Below are positions 36,001 to 44,795 of a stretch of 64,000 nucleotides of DNA, piece by piece (within the stretch, counting starts at the first letter, position 1; the number at the start of each line of letters is the position of its first letter). Origin of the DNA: Sedimenticola hydrogenitrophicus (lineage in GTDB: Bacteria > Pseudomonadota > Gammaproteobacteria > Chromatiales > Chromatiaceae). Position numbers and translations under genes: made by a program. The DNA lies in the NCBI RefSeq assembly GCF_029017505.1, contig NZ_JAQGEI010000016.1, positions 1-64,000 of the forward strand, given 5' to 3'. The notes under the pieces were generated by a model. That model was given only the letters and a program-made list of their open reading frames with translations. It was not told the origin of the DNA and searched no databases.

Positions 36001-37607
36001 GCGGACTGCTCCTGGCGGATCAGCGGCGGCGTCTCCCAGGTGTGGAAGGGCGGCGGTGAGGCCACCTCCCACTCCAGGCCCCGCGCGCCTTCCCAGACCC
36101 GGCTGGTGGCCGGCTCGCCGCCGCGGATGGTCTTGATGACGATGTAGAGCAGCAGTAGATGACTGAAACCGAAGATCATCGCGCCGATACTGGAGATGAC
36201 GTTGAATTCGGTGAACATGACGTTGTAGTCGATGATCCGCCGCGGCATGCCGGCCAGGCCGAGGAAATGCTGGGGGAAGAAGGTGAGATTGAAGCCGGTG
36301 ACGTTGATCCAGAAAAAGAGCTTGCCCAGCCGTTCGTCATACATGTGGCCGGTCCACTTGGGCAGCCAGTAGAACACCCCGGCAAACAGCCCGAACACGG
36401 CGCCCGGCATCAGCACATAATGGAAATGGGCCACCACGAACATGCTGTCGTGGTACTGCATGTCCGCCGGCACCACCGCCAGCATCACGCCGCTAAGTCC
36501 GCCGAAGGTAAACATCAGGATAATGGCCACCGCGAACAGCATCGGTGTCTCGAAGGTCATGGCACCGCGCCACATGGTGGCGATGAAGTTGAAGATCATC
36601 AGCCCGACCGGGATGGAGATGATGATGGTGCCGATCATGAAATAACTGACCGCGCCCAGCGACATGCCGATGGTGTACTGGTGATGGGCCCACACCACCA
36701 TACCGATGGTGCCCACCGCGATCATGGCGCCGACCATCGACTTGTAGCCGAACAGGGGTTTGCGGGCGAACGTGGGTATCACGTGGGAGAGCACGCCGAT
36801 GGAGGGTAGCAGCAGCACGTAGACCTCGGGATGGCCGAAGAACCAGAACAGGTGCTGGAACAGCACCGGATCGCCGCCGCCGGCGGCATCGAAGAAACTG
36901 GTGCCGAAGTGGCGGTCGAACAGCAGCATGGTGACGCCGCCGGCCAGCACCGGGACCACCAGGATCAGCAGGAAGGCGGTGACCAGCCAGGTCCAGCAGA
37001 AGATCGGCATTTTCATCAGGGTCATGCCAGGTGCGCGCATGTTGAGCAGGGTGACGATGATGTTGATCGACGCCAGCACCGAGGAGATGCCCAGCAGGTG
37101 GATGGCGAAGATCAGGAAGTCCATGGACATGCCGACCTGGACGGACAGCGGGGGATAGAGGGTCCAGCCGGTATTGATCTGGCTGCCGCCACCGGGGAAG
37201 AAGGGGACCACGAACGAGAGGATCAGCATGGTGCCGGCCGCCGGCAGGATCCAGAAGCTGAGATTGTTCATCCGCGGCAGCGCCATGTCCGGGGCGCCGA
37301 TCATCAGCGGGATCATCCAGTTGGCCAGGCCGGCGGCGGCCGGCATCACCGCGCCGAAGATCATCAGCAGGGCGTGGTTGGTCACCAGGTTGTTATACAG
37401 GTCGGGATCCAGCAACTGGATGCCGGGTTGAAACAGTTCGGCGCGGATCAGCATGGCGCTGGCGCCGCCCATGAATAGCATCGCCAGGGCGAACAGCAGG
37501 TAGAGGGTGCCGATATCCTTGTGATTGGTGCTGAACAGCCAGCGCCGCCATCCCGTCGGGTTGGCGTGATGGTGGGGGGCGTCATGCAGGGTGCTGGTAT
37601 GGCTCAT
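35997..37607 (-). CDS. ctaD: aa3-type cytochrome c oxidase subunit I
   Basis: 536 aa with twelve helices. Low-spin heme His in VTNHALLMIFG; CuB/heme a3 site: GHPEVY (E of the D channel, cross-linked H-Y pair), WAHHQYTIGM (His pair) and VVAHFHYVLMPGA (H-x-H). GAPDMALPRMNN carries the D-channel entry Asp. So this is a type A heme-copper oxidase that pumps protons. It lies in ctaC-ctaD-46aa-ctaG-ctaE order. The C-terminal extension past helix 12 (about residues 500-536) is Pro/Glu-rich and likely cytoplasmic. Confidence 0.97.
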   Translation of the reverse strand: MSHTSTLHDAPHHHANPTGWRRWLFSTNHKDIGTLYLLFALAMLFMGGASAMLIRAELFQPGIQLLDPDLYNNLVTNHALLMIFGAVMPAAAGLANWMIPLMIGAPDMALPRMNNLSFWILPAAGTMLILSFVVPFFPGGGSQINTGWTLYPPLSVQVGMSMDFLIFAIHLLGISSVLASINIIVTLLNMRAPGMTLMKMPIFCWTWLVTAFLLILVVPVLAGGVTMLLFDRHFGTSFFDAAGGGDPVLFQHLFWFFGHPEVYVLLLPSIGVLSHVIPTFARKPLFGYKSMVGAMIAVGTIGMVVWAHHQYTIGMSLGAVSYFMIGTIIISIPVGLMIFNFIATMWRGAMTFETPMLFAVAIILMFTFGGLSGVMLAVVPADMQYHDSMFVVAHFHYVLMPGAVFGLFAGVFYWLPKWTGHMYDERLGKLFFWINVTGFNLTFFPQHFLGLAGMPRRIIDYNVMFTEFNVISSIGAMIFGFSHLLLLYIVIKTIRGGEPATSRVWEGARGLEWEVASPPPFHTWETPPLIRQEQSA

Positions 37608-37621
37608 GTTCCTCTACTCCT

Positions 37622-38758
37622 TCAGCGTGCCAGGGCGACGTCGGTGGGCTGTACCGTATCCCCGGTCCGGTTGTCCCAGGCGTTACGCTCGTAGGTGATG
37701 ATGGCGGCGATCTCCAGATCGTTCAGCGCACCCCAGGCCTGCATCGCGGTCCCCGGCTTGCCGTTGATCACCATGTTGAAGTGCGCCTCGATCGGGCCGT
37801 TGACGATGGCGGATCCGTTCAGGGGCGGGAAGGCCGGCGGCAGACCCTGGCCGGCCAGCTGATGACAGGCGGCGCATTTGGTTTCATACAGCGCCTTGCC
37901 CTTGGCCATCAGCTCCTCCCGGCTCCAGGTTTTGGTCGCGGCCGCCTCGGCCGCGGCGGCCACCTTGATCTCCTGCTGCTCCGCTACCCACGTCTGGAAT
38001 TTTTCCGGTGAAACCGATTCCACCACCAACGGCATGCGCGAGTGCCAGGTGCCGCACAGTTCCGCGCACTGACCGCGGAATACCCCCTCGCGATTGAGTT
38101 CTGACCAGGTCTCGGTGACATACCCGGGGATGGCGTCCTTCTTGAAGGCCAGTTCCGGCACCCAGAAGGCGTGCAATACGTCGGCCGAGGTATGCAGGAA
38201 ACGGATCTTGGTGTTGGTCGGCAGCACCAGGCGGTTATCCACCTCCCGGAGGTAGAGATCGCCGGCCTGCTCCCGGGGGGTGTAGCGGCTCTCCACCTTG
38301 ATGCCGTAATCGAGATAATCGAACTCCCACCACCACTGATGACCGGTCACCTTCACGTCCATCAGCTTTTCATCCTTCGGCACGTCCCAGACCTTTTTCA
38401 ATACCGCGTCGGCATTGCTGGCGATGGTCAGATCCACCCCCAGCACCAGTGCCGGTACGATGACCCAGGACCAGTTGCCGAACCAGGTGTTGTGGAAGTG
38501 CTGATCCGCCGGATAGCCGCGGCTTTTTCGATGGAAGTAGAGCGAGTAGATGACAATGGAGAAGACCACCAGCAGCAGGAAGGTGGCGATCTGCATGGTC
38601 AGCATGTGGATGTCGTAGATCTCCTGGGCGACATCCGCGGCGGGGGGTGGAAAGTTTATGCCGTACTCTGCCTGGGTCGAATGAAAAACGCTCAGCCCAG
38701 CGACCAACCCGGCGATTGGCGGAATGAGTCCGCCAACAGTGGTGAATCTCCTGCACAT
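37622..38758 (-). CDS. ctaC: aa3-type cytochrome c oxidase subunit II with C-terminal cytochrome c domain
   Basis: 378 aa from the ATG at 38758 (GGGGAAGAG upstream); a GTG at 38782 is possible. A signal peptide (about residues 1-30), two helices (about 52-75 and 97-115), then the CuA domain with H196, C231, E233, C235, H239 and M242 (CAELCGTWHSRM). After an Ala-rich linker (about 265-275) a cytochrome c domain follows, CAACH at 295-299. Hence the oxidase is a caa3/aa3 enzyme taking electrons from cytochrome c via a fused heme. It is the first gene of the leftward operon. Confidence 0.96.
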   Translation of the reverse strand: MCRRFTTVGGLIPPIAGLVAGLSVFHSTQAEYGINFPPPAADVAQEIYDIHMLTMQIATFLLLVVFSIVIYSLYFHRKSRGYPADQHFHNTWFGNWSWVIVPALVLGVDLTIASNADAVLKKVWDVPKDEKLMDVKVTGHQWWWEFDYLDYGIKVESRYTPREQAGDLYLREVDNRLVLPTNTKIRFLHTSADVLHAFWVPELAFKKDAIPGYVTETWSELNREGVFRGQCAELCGTWHSRMPLVVESVSPEKFQTWVAEQQEIKVAAAAEAAATKTWSREELMAKGKALYETKCAACHQLAGQGLPPAFPPLNGSAIVNGPIEAHFNMVINGKPGTAMQAWGALNDLEIAAIITYERNAWDNRTGDTVQPTDVALAR

Positions 38759-39386
38759 AACTACTCTTCCCCTCTTGATCACACGTGAATGACTACGGGT
38801 CAGATATTAAGCTGCATATCCTGATTGTTCGTTCGTCCCCGGGTCCGTAATTGTTGGTTTAACTGTTACGCCAGTGCCCCTTGAGGCAGGTGGTATGCCC
38901 CGGTTTCAGTGGGTGCTGAATAGTTACAGTTGTATCCGAGATACGGGATATCAGGTCACTGTTCATGCCTGAACTTAATTTTTATGCACCCAGTATCCGG
39001 TCTGCGTACGGTATTGGCAACCCCACGGGAATCAGGGAAAGCGGTCCGGTTGTCCCTCTTGGCGCTGTTCGCGGCAATCCGCGTTGCCAGGCTGCTATCC
39101 GGTAATTACCCTGTCCCGAGTAGTTTAAAAATCAGTATGGCTCATTCGTTGCAAAAGGCAACATGCCCCCGCTGGCGGAACAACAGGCGCATGCCGGAGC
39201 TGATCCGCTAATACCACTCAGTTTCTGGGCTTGAAGATTGGCGGGGCGCTGATTATAAGTTGAGGGACGGCGATACTCATCTTACCGGCGCATGGACAGT
39301 GACCACGTCTTCCGGGACGCGATCCGGCCGACAATGCCTCCGTTCGACCCCGGTCGATGCGGTTGCGCAAACAGCAGGAGGTTGAA
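38759..39386. other. 628-bp intergenic region between ctaC and the DUF2189 gene
   Basis: Promoters for both divergent genes should lie here. Open frames in it (for example 38930-39211) lack ribosome sites and family-like sequence. I see no strong -35/-10 pair, palindrome or RNA element; the segment near 38880-39060 is simply non-coding to my eye. This is the longest unexplained gap in the window. Confidence 0.5.
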
Positions 39387-40196
39387 ATGACGCACCATCA
39401 GCATACCGCGCTCGACCATATGGATCTGCCCATCAGTCTACCGCGGATCAATAGTATAACCCTGGACCATCCCTGGCGGTGGCTAGCCGCGGGATGGCAT
39501 GACCTCAAGGCGGCGCCCGGCATCAGCCTCTCCTACGGCGCCGTTTTCGTACTGTCGAGTTTTCTGCTGACGGGGATGCTGATCTCCCTTGACATGGCCT
39601 TTTTCATACCGGCGCTGGTGGCCGGTTTCTTCCTGGTTTCACCACTGCTGGCCATCGGGCTGTATGACATCAGCCGCTCACACGCCCGCGGCAAGACGCC
39701 GACATTTCGCGGGAGTCTGATCTCCTGGCGGCGGGCGCCGTTCAATCTTCTCGCCATGGGACTGGTGTTGATGCTGGCCTACGTTATCTGGATGATGCTC
39801 GCCAACATGGTGTTTGCGATATTCTTTTCGGGTATAACGCCTGATTTTGCATCCGCGCTCAATGTGTTGTTCCTGTCCGGAGCCAGTCCGGCGTTCATGG
39901 CCGCGGGCATACTCAGCGGCGGGGTGATCGCCTTTGCCGTGTTCTGCATCAGCGTCATCTCGGTGCCCATGATCCTGGACCGGGATGCCGATGTGATGAG
40001 TGCGGTGATCAGCAGTGTCCGTTGTGTGCTGAACAATCCAAAACCGCTGCTGCTCTGGGCCGTCCTGATCGTCATGTTCGTGGGACTGGGCCTGGTAACG
40101 ATGTTTATCGGACTGGTGCTGTTCATGCCGCTGGTCGGTCACGCCAGCTGGCACGCCTACCACGACCTGGTGCGATCGGAAACCGAATCGAACTGA
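39387..40196 (+). CDS. DUF2189 family integral membrane protein
   Basis: 269 aa from the ATG at 39387, which has AGGAGG 5 bases upstream. The N-terminal soluble part (to about residue 45, WRWLAAGWHDLKAAPGISLSYG) leads into five to six helices. The stretch VSPLLAIGLYDISR is typical of DUF2189 proteins, frequently found beside cytochrome c oxidase genes. A link to oxidase assembly or membrane domain organisation is suggested only by context. It is divergent from ctaC. Confidence 0.82.
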   Translation: MTHHQHTALDHMDLPISLPRINSITLDHPWRWLAAGWHDLKAAPGISLSYGAVFVLSSFLLTGMLISLDMAFFIPALVAGFFLVSPLLAIGLYDISRSHARGKTPTFRGSLISWRRAPFNLLAMGLVLMLAYVIWMMLANMVFAIFFSGITPDFASALNVLFLSGASPAFMAAGILSGGVIAFAVFCISVISVPMILDRDADVMSAVISSVRCVLNNPKPLLLWAVLIVMFVGLGLVTMFIGLVLFMPLVGHASWHAYHDLVRSETESN

Positions 40197-40477
40197 TGCC
40201 TGTCATGCCGGGGCCGCCTGGTGTGCCCCGACCTCCCCGCTCCGCCCGCGAGCCGGCCAACCACTGAGTCAGCATGGAAAAACGGAACCGTCCGGCTGTG
40301 GCCCGGCGCGCGGTCCGATATGGTCTGAAGTAGTGGGATATCCTATACTACGCTGCTTTGCCACTGCCGGATGTCGGCCGAATCGTTCCGGCGGCGTGAC
40401 CCGTCACCGCTTCGGATCGCTGTTCCGGTAGTGGAGTATATTTTTCAGGCGTTAAGACGGCAGACCAAGGTGTCCCA

Positions 40478-41704
40478 ATGATCAAGATTAATGAAAACTA
40501 TCAGAAGCTGCAGGCTTCCTATCTTTTCTCGAATATCGCCAAGCGCGTTAACGCCTTTCAGCAAGCCAATCCGGACAAACCGCTGATCAAGTTGGGTATC
40601 GGCGACGTCACCCGGGCGCTGCCGGATGCCTGTGTCAAGGCCTTCCATCTGGCGGTGGACGAGATGGCCCAGGATGTGACCTTCCGTGGTTACGGTCCGG
40701 AGCAGGGGTACGATTTTCTGCGTGAGGCGATCGCCAGGCACGATTTTCAGGCACGCGGCGCGCGGGTCGAGGCCGATGAGGTGTTTGTCAGCGACGGCGC
40801 CAAGTGCGACAGCGGCAATTTCCAGGAGATCTTCTCCACCGATATCATCGTGGCCATCCCGGATCCGGTCTACCCTGTCTATGTGGATACCAACGTGATG
40901 GCCGGACGCAGCGGTGCCTGGAACGCCGAACAGGGGCGCTATGAAGGGCTGGTCTACCTGGACGGCAACCGCGACAACGGCTTTATCCCGGATCTGCCGG
41001 ACCGGCCGGTTGACCTGATCTATCTCTGCTTTCCCAACAACCCGGCCGGCTCCACCGCGACCCGGGAACAGCTGAAGCTGTGGGTGGATTATGCCCGGGC
41101 GAACAAATCGCTGATCCTGTTTGATGCCGCCTACGAGGCGTTTGTACAGGACGAGAATCTGCCCCGTTCCATTTACGAGGTGGAGGGTGCCCGCGAGGTG
41201 GCGATCGAGTTTCGCAGCTTCTCCAAGACCGCCGGTTTCACCGGTACCCGCTGCGCCTTCACGGTGGTCCCGAAGGAGTGTATGGCCTACACCGAGGTGG
41301 GTGAGCCGGTCTCGGTGCATGCCCTGTGGAACCGCCGTCACACCACCAAGTTCAATAGTGTCTCCTATCCGGTGCAGCGCGCCGCCGAGGCGGTCTACAG
41401 TGCCGAGGGGCAGGCCCAGGTGAAGGAGCTGGTCGGCTACTATCTGAGCAACGCGAAGTATATCCGCGAAAAGATGGAGGCGCTCGGCTACGACTGTATT
41501 GGCGGGGTCAACTCCCCCTACATCTGGATCGACAGCAAATGCGACTCCTGGGAATTTTTCGATCGCCTGCTGAACGAGGCGGCGGTAGTCTGTACCCCGG
41601 GTGCGGGATTCGGCAAGTGTGGCGAAGGCTATATCCGTATCAGCGCGTTCAACAGCTTTGACAAGGTGGTCGAGGCGATGGAACGTATCGGCCGAATACT
41701 CTGA
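40478..41704 (+). CDS. dapL: LL-diaminopimelate aminotransferase
   Basis: 408 aa, class I/II aminotransferase of the DapL family. It converts tetrahydrodipicolinate directly to LL-diaminopimelate in one step, with glutamate as amino donor, and so bypasses DapD-DapC-DapE. PLP lysine K250 lies in [41 protein letters not shown] and [10 protein letters not shown] are as in plant, chlamydial and cyanobacterial DapL. lysA lies downstream on the same strand, giving the route to lysine and peptidoglycan precursor. AAGGTG precedes the ATG. A gap of 202 bases to lysA contains MITE-like copy 3. Confidence 0.93.
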   Translation: MIKINENYQKLQASYLFSNIAKRVNAFQQANPDKPLIKLGIGDVTRALPDACVKAFHLAVDEMAQDVTFRGYGPEQGYDFLREAIARHDFQARGARVEADEVFVSDGAKCDSGNFQEIFSTDIIVAIPDPVYPVYVDTNVMAGRSGAWNAEQGRYEGLVYLDGNRDNGFIPDLPDRPVDLIYLCFPNNPAGSTATREQLKLWVDYARANKSLILFDAAYEAFVQDENLPRSIYEVEGAREVAIEFRSFSKTAGFTGTRCAFTVVPKECMAYTEVGEPVSVHALWNRRHTTKFNSVSYPVQRAAEAVYSAEGQAQVKELVGYYLSNAKYIREKMEALGYDCIGGVNSPYIWIDSKCDSWEFFDRLLNEAAVVCTPGAGFGKCGEGYIRISAFNSFDKVVEAMERIGRIL

Positions 41705-41725
41705 TCCGGCATTCAATGTTTATTA

Positions 41726-41833
41726 GTAACTACTCACCCGGTTTGGAGTTGATTGGCCTGCCTTGTTGGCCTCACACGATGGCTGGACCAAGATCGGCCA
41801 ACAAGGCAGACCAATCACCCCGTGAGTAGTTAC
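41726..41833. repeat. MITE-like palindromic element A, copy 3 (108 bp, internal deletion)
   Basis: Termini GTAACTACTCAC and GTGAGTAGTTAC are perfect inverted repeats. The flanking 8-bp target duplication GTTTATTA (41718-41725 and 41834-41841) is perfect. Compared with the 207-bp copies the centre (the CCTCGAATCC..GGATTCGAGG hairpin, about 100 bp) is missing, leaving GATTGGCCTGCCTTG against CAAGGCAGACCAATC. It lies between dapL and lysA. Perfect TSD and TIR suggest it is the youngest insertion. Confidence 0.9.
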
Positions 41834-41906
41834 GTTTATTATTCAATCCTGGCCCCGTCCGGCCTGACCGGCGGGGCCGACAGCAGCGAGTCTTCGGAAA
41901 CCGACC

Positions 41907-43169
41907 ATGCCCATTTCCAGCGATTTTGAACAACGTCTCTATCCGCACCTCAACGACATTGCGGAACACTTCGGCACCCCGTTCCATCTCTATGACGAAC
42001 AGGGAATCCGCGACACCGGCGAGACGCTGAACCGGCTTTTTTCCGGGATCGAGGGATTCAAGGAGTATTACGCCGTCAAGGCACTACCCAATCCGCGCAT
42101 CCTCGAAATCATGCGCTCCCTCGGCTTCGGTTTTGACTGCAGCTCGACCGCCGAGCTGCAGCTCAGCCGGGCCACCGGGGCGCGCGGAGAGGAGATCATG
42201 TTCACCTCCAACAATACCAGTCAGACCGATTTCCAGGCCGCGGCGGCGGACGGCGGCTGCGTGTTGAACCTGGATGACATCAGCCTGGTGGACAAGGTGC
42301 CGGAGATGCCGGAACTGATCTGTTTCCGCTACAACCCGGGTGCGCGGCGTACCGGCAACAGCATTATCGGCACCCCGGTGGAGGCCAAGTACGGGGTCTC
42401 CCATGAACAGTTGCTGGACGCCTACCGCAAGGCGCAGGCCCGTGGGGCGAAGCGCTTCGGACTGCACACCATGCTGGCCTCCAACGAGTTGAATTACAGC
42501 TATATGGTGGAGACCGCGCGGATGCTGCTGGAGACCGTGGAGTGGCTCTCCGCGGAGCTGGGGATTCAGTTTGAATTCGTCAATATCGGCGGCGGACTGG
42601 GCATTCCCTATCGCCCCGAGGACCGGCCGCTGGACATCGAGTCCATGGCGAAAGAGATCACCGCGCTGTTTGAAGCATTCAAACAGCGCCACGGCTACGC
42701 CCTGCGCATGTATGTGGAGAGCGGTCGTTATATCACCGGTCCCCACGGCGTGCTGGTGACGCGGGCGATCAACCGCAAGGAGATCTACCGCACCTATGTC
42801 GGTGTCGATGCCTGCATGTCGGCACTGATGCGCCCCGGCATGTACGGCGCCTATCACCATATCACCGTTCCCGGCCGTTGCGGCGGGGATGAGGTGGTGG
42901 ATGTGGCCGGCTCCCTGTGCGAGAACAACGACAAGTTCGCCATTCAGCGCACTCTGCCGCGGATCAGCGACGGGGATCTCCTCTGCATCCATGATACCGG
43001 CGCCCACGGCCACGCCATGGGATTCAACTACAACGGCAAGCCGCGACCCAAGGAGCTGCTGCTGCGTAGCGACGGGACGGTCGAACTGATCCGCCGGGAG
43101 GAGACCCTGGAGGACCTGTTCGCCACGCTTCAATTTGAACCGGACAATTTTGCACCGGCTTCCTCATAA
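41907..43169 (+). CDS. lysA: diaminopimelate decarboxylase
   Basis: 420 aa, fold III PLP enzyme that decarboxylates meso-diaminopimelate to lysine. PLP lysine K58 lies in YAVKALPNPRI; NIGGGLGIPY (phosphate loop), ESGRYITGPHG and DACMSALMRPGMYGAYH are visible. The last motif carries the Cys of the second active-site half. Its pairing with dapL gives the terminal part of the lysine pathway; diaminopimelate epimerase is not in the window. Confidence 0.95.
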   Translation: MPISSDFEQRLYPHLNDIAEHFGTPFHLYDEQGIRDTGETLNRLFSGIEGFKEYYAVKALPNPRILEIMRSLGFGFDCSSTAELQLSRATGARGEEIMFTSNNTSQTDFQAAAADGGCVLNLDDISLVDKVPEMPELICFRYNPGARRTGNSIIGTPVEAKYGVSHEQLLDAYRKAQARGAKRFGLHTMLASNELNYSYMVETARMLLETVEWLSAELGIQFEFVNIGGGLGIPYRPEDRPLDIESMAKEITALFEAFKQRHGYALRMYVESGRYITGPHGVLVTRAINRKEIYRTYVGVDACMSALMRPGMYGAYHHITVPGRCGGDEVVDVAGSLCENNDKFAIQRTLPRISDGDLLCIHDTGAHGHAMGFNYNGKPRPKELLLRSDGTVELIRREETLEDLFATLQFEPDNFAPASS

Positions 43170-43238
43170 CTGTCCCGGTGTTTGAGGATTTTTGCCGCGA
43201 ATGAACGCGAATCATATTTGAATTGATCGAGAGGGGTT

Positions 43239-43516
43239 GTAGGGTGGATAAGCCCGAAGGGCGCATCCACCAGCAGCTGTTGCCCGGTGGATATGCTTCG
43301 CATATCCACCCTACGGCTTCATCCAGGGTAATTCACTGTCTCGAAGCCATCGTAGGGTGGGTTAGCGGCGCAAAAGCTCGATACTTCCAGGCCATGACAA
43401 CATCCGAGCGCCGCGTAACCCACCGGGTTCCCGATCGGCAAACGGTGGGTTACGGCGCGCGCATGATGCAATGCAAACGGCGATCTCCCGCGCAAGGCGC
43501 GCCTAACCCACCCTAC
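43239..43516. repeat. cluster of REP-like palindromes (GTAGGGTGG.. family)
   Basis: Two units lie in the 351-bp gap between convergent lysA and uppP. Unit 1 (43239-43314) runs from GTAGGGTGGATAAGC to GCATATCCACCCTAC. Unit 2 (43352-43516) runs from GTAGGGTGGGTTAGCGGCGC to GCGCCTAACCCACCCTAC, with an internal CGTAACCCACCG/CGGTGGGTTACG hairpin. Such units are common between convergent genes in gammaproteobacteria and may act as bidirectional transcript ends. Confidence 0.8.
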
Positions 43517-43520
43517 ACTT

Positions 43521-44321
43521 TCAGAGCGCAATCCAGATCAGCACACCGCCCAGCAGCAGCCGGTAGATGACGAACGGCAGCATGCCGATGCGGCCGATCA
43601 GGCGCAGGAAAAGTTGGATACAGAGGTAGGCGGAGACAAAGGAGAGCAGGGCGCCGGATAGCATCGCCTGCCAGTCGACCGGAGCCGGGTGGGTCGCCAG
43701 CTCGAGTGTCACCAGACTACCGGACATCAGGATGGTCGGGATCGACAGCAGAAAGGAGAAGCGCGCCGCCGCCTCCCGGGTCAGTCCCAGCATCATGCCG
43801 GCGGTCATGGTGATGCCCGATCGGGAGGTGCCGGGTATCAACGCCAGCACCTGAAACAGGCCGATGGTCAGGGCGTCACGCCAGCCGGCCGAGTATTCAT
43901 CCCGCGACTGGACGCCTTTATGGTCATACCAGAGCAGCAGCAGGGCAAACAGGATGGTGGTGGCCGCGATCACCCAGATCGAGCGCAGATCGTGTTCCAC
44001 CAATGAGATAAACAGCTCCCCGGCAATCATGATCGGCAGGGTCGCCAGGATCAGCAGCCAGACCATGCGCGAGTTCGCCGTCCGGGGTCCGCCGCGGCGC
44101 AGGGAACGGAAAAAATCACCCGCCATATTCAGCAGTTCCCGGCGGAAGAAGGTGGTTACCGCCAGCAGCGATCCCAGATGCACCGCCACGTCGAAGGCCA
44201 GTCCCTGATCCTGATAACCGAGCAGCATCGGTGTGAGGATAAGATGGGCCGAACTGGAGATGGGCAGGAACTCGGTCAGTCCCTGGACGATGGCGAGTAT
44301 GAAGATCTGCAGGCTATCCAT
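43521..44321 (-). CDS. uppP: undecaprenyl-diphosphatase UppP (BacA family)
   Basis: 266 aa with about eight helices. Catalytic motifs EFLPISSSAH (residues 17-26) and PGTSRSGIT are intact. It dephosphorylates undecaprenyl diphosphate at the periplasmic face for recycling to cell-wall and polysaccharide synthesis, complementing UppS at 54 kb. Convergent with lysA; divergent from manC with hairpin element B between them. Confidence 0.95.
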   Translation of the reverse strand: MDSLQIFILAIVQGLTEFLPISSSAHLILTPMLLGYQDQGLAFDVAVHLGSLLAVTTFFRRELLNMAGDFFRSLRRGGPRTANSRMVWLLILATLPIMIAGELFISLVEHDLRSIWVIAATTILFALLLLWYDHKGVQSRDEYSAGWRDALTIGLFQVLALIPGTSRSGITMTAGMMLGLTREAAARFSFLLSIPTILMSGSLVTLELATHPAPVDWQAMLSGALLSFVSAYLCIQLFLRLIGRIGMLPFVIYRLLLGGVLIWIAL

Positions 44322-44515
44322 GGCAGTCGGTGATTATTGGCGGATGGATCGGAATGGGTTTGCTCTCCAGCGGTATCTCGGCCCGACCGCTGCATGGCGC
44401 GCTCGTTGATATAGCGAAGCCCGACATACTCCTGGGTTGGCGGGTCATCATACCGTTTTGCCGGGATGAATTCATGTGACAATTCAATCATTGCGGCATT
44501 GCCCGGATCCGGGTA
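44322..44515. other. gap upstream of uppP with a short unsupported open frame
   Basis: The minus strand holds an open frame of 71 codons (44276-44491) that begins here and overlaps the uppP 5' end in another frame. The part 44322-44491 encodes a hydrophilic peptide (IELSHEFIPAKRYDDPPTQE) with no ribosome site and no recognisable family. It could be a gene remnant. No promoter is obvious. Confidence 0.3.
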
Positions 44516-44741
44516 AGGACCTGTCCATAAATAACTACTACATCTAGCTGGTCTTTTCGTCCGCCTTTGGCGTTACGGCAAGAGTTACATAGAACGACTA
44601 TGCGCGCCTTGCCGTGCGACGTGAACGGATTAACTAATGCCGCGGGGGCAGGGATGCCCGGGAGCGGCCTTGAAGGCAAACGCTCTTGAAGTTAAAAGAA
44701 AGCCCGGCGCAATATGCAGCAGTTATTTCCATCCAGGCCCT
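44516..44741. repeat. hairpin MITE-like element B, copy 2 (226 bp, with insert), opposite orientation
   Basis: The reverse complement of this segment matches 14922-15080: AGGGCCTG start, AAATAACTGCTGC, GCGCCGG, TTTGCCTTCAAGGC, ACGGCAAGGCGCGCATAG, CTTGCCGTAACGC, GGCGGACGAAAAGACCAGC, GTAGTTATTTATGGACAGG end. It has two extra blocks, one of about 15 bases near 44679-44699 and one of about 51 bases (44616-44666). The latter includes its own palindrome (GGGGGCAGGGATGCCC region), as if a REP-like unit had inserted. It precedes manC. Confidence 0.75.
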
Positions 44742-44795
44742 GAAGCGGGGCAAAATGCTATAGACTTAGGGAAACATCGATCCAGGGGAGTTTAA

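Noticed and set aside
38930-39211. A 93-codon frame in the gap between ctaC and the DUF2189 gene
   Set aside because: No ribosome site, no hydrophobic or domain pattern, and atypical codon use; treated as non-coding.
43223-43570. A 115-codon frame between lysA and uppP
   Set aside because: It runs through two palindromic repeat units and into the 3' end of uppP on the other strand; the frame is a by-product of the repeats.
44276-44491. A 71-codon minus-strand frame overlapping the uppP start
   Set aside because: It overlaps uppP in another frame, lacks a ribosome site and has no recognisable family; at most a remnant.
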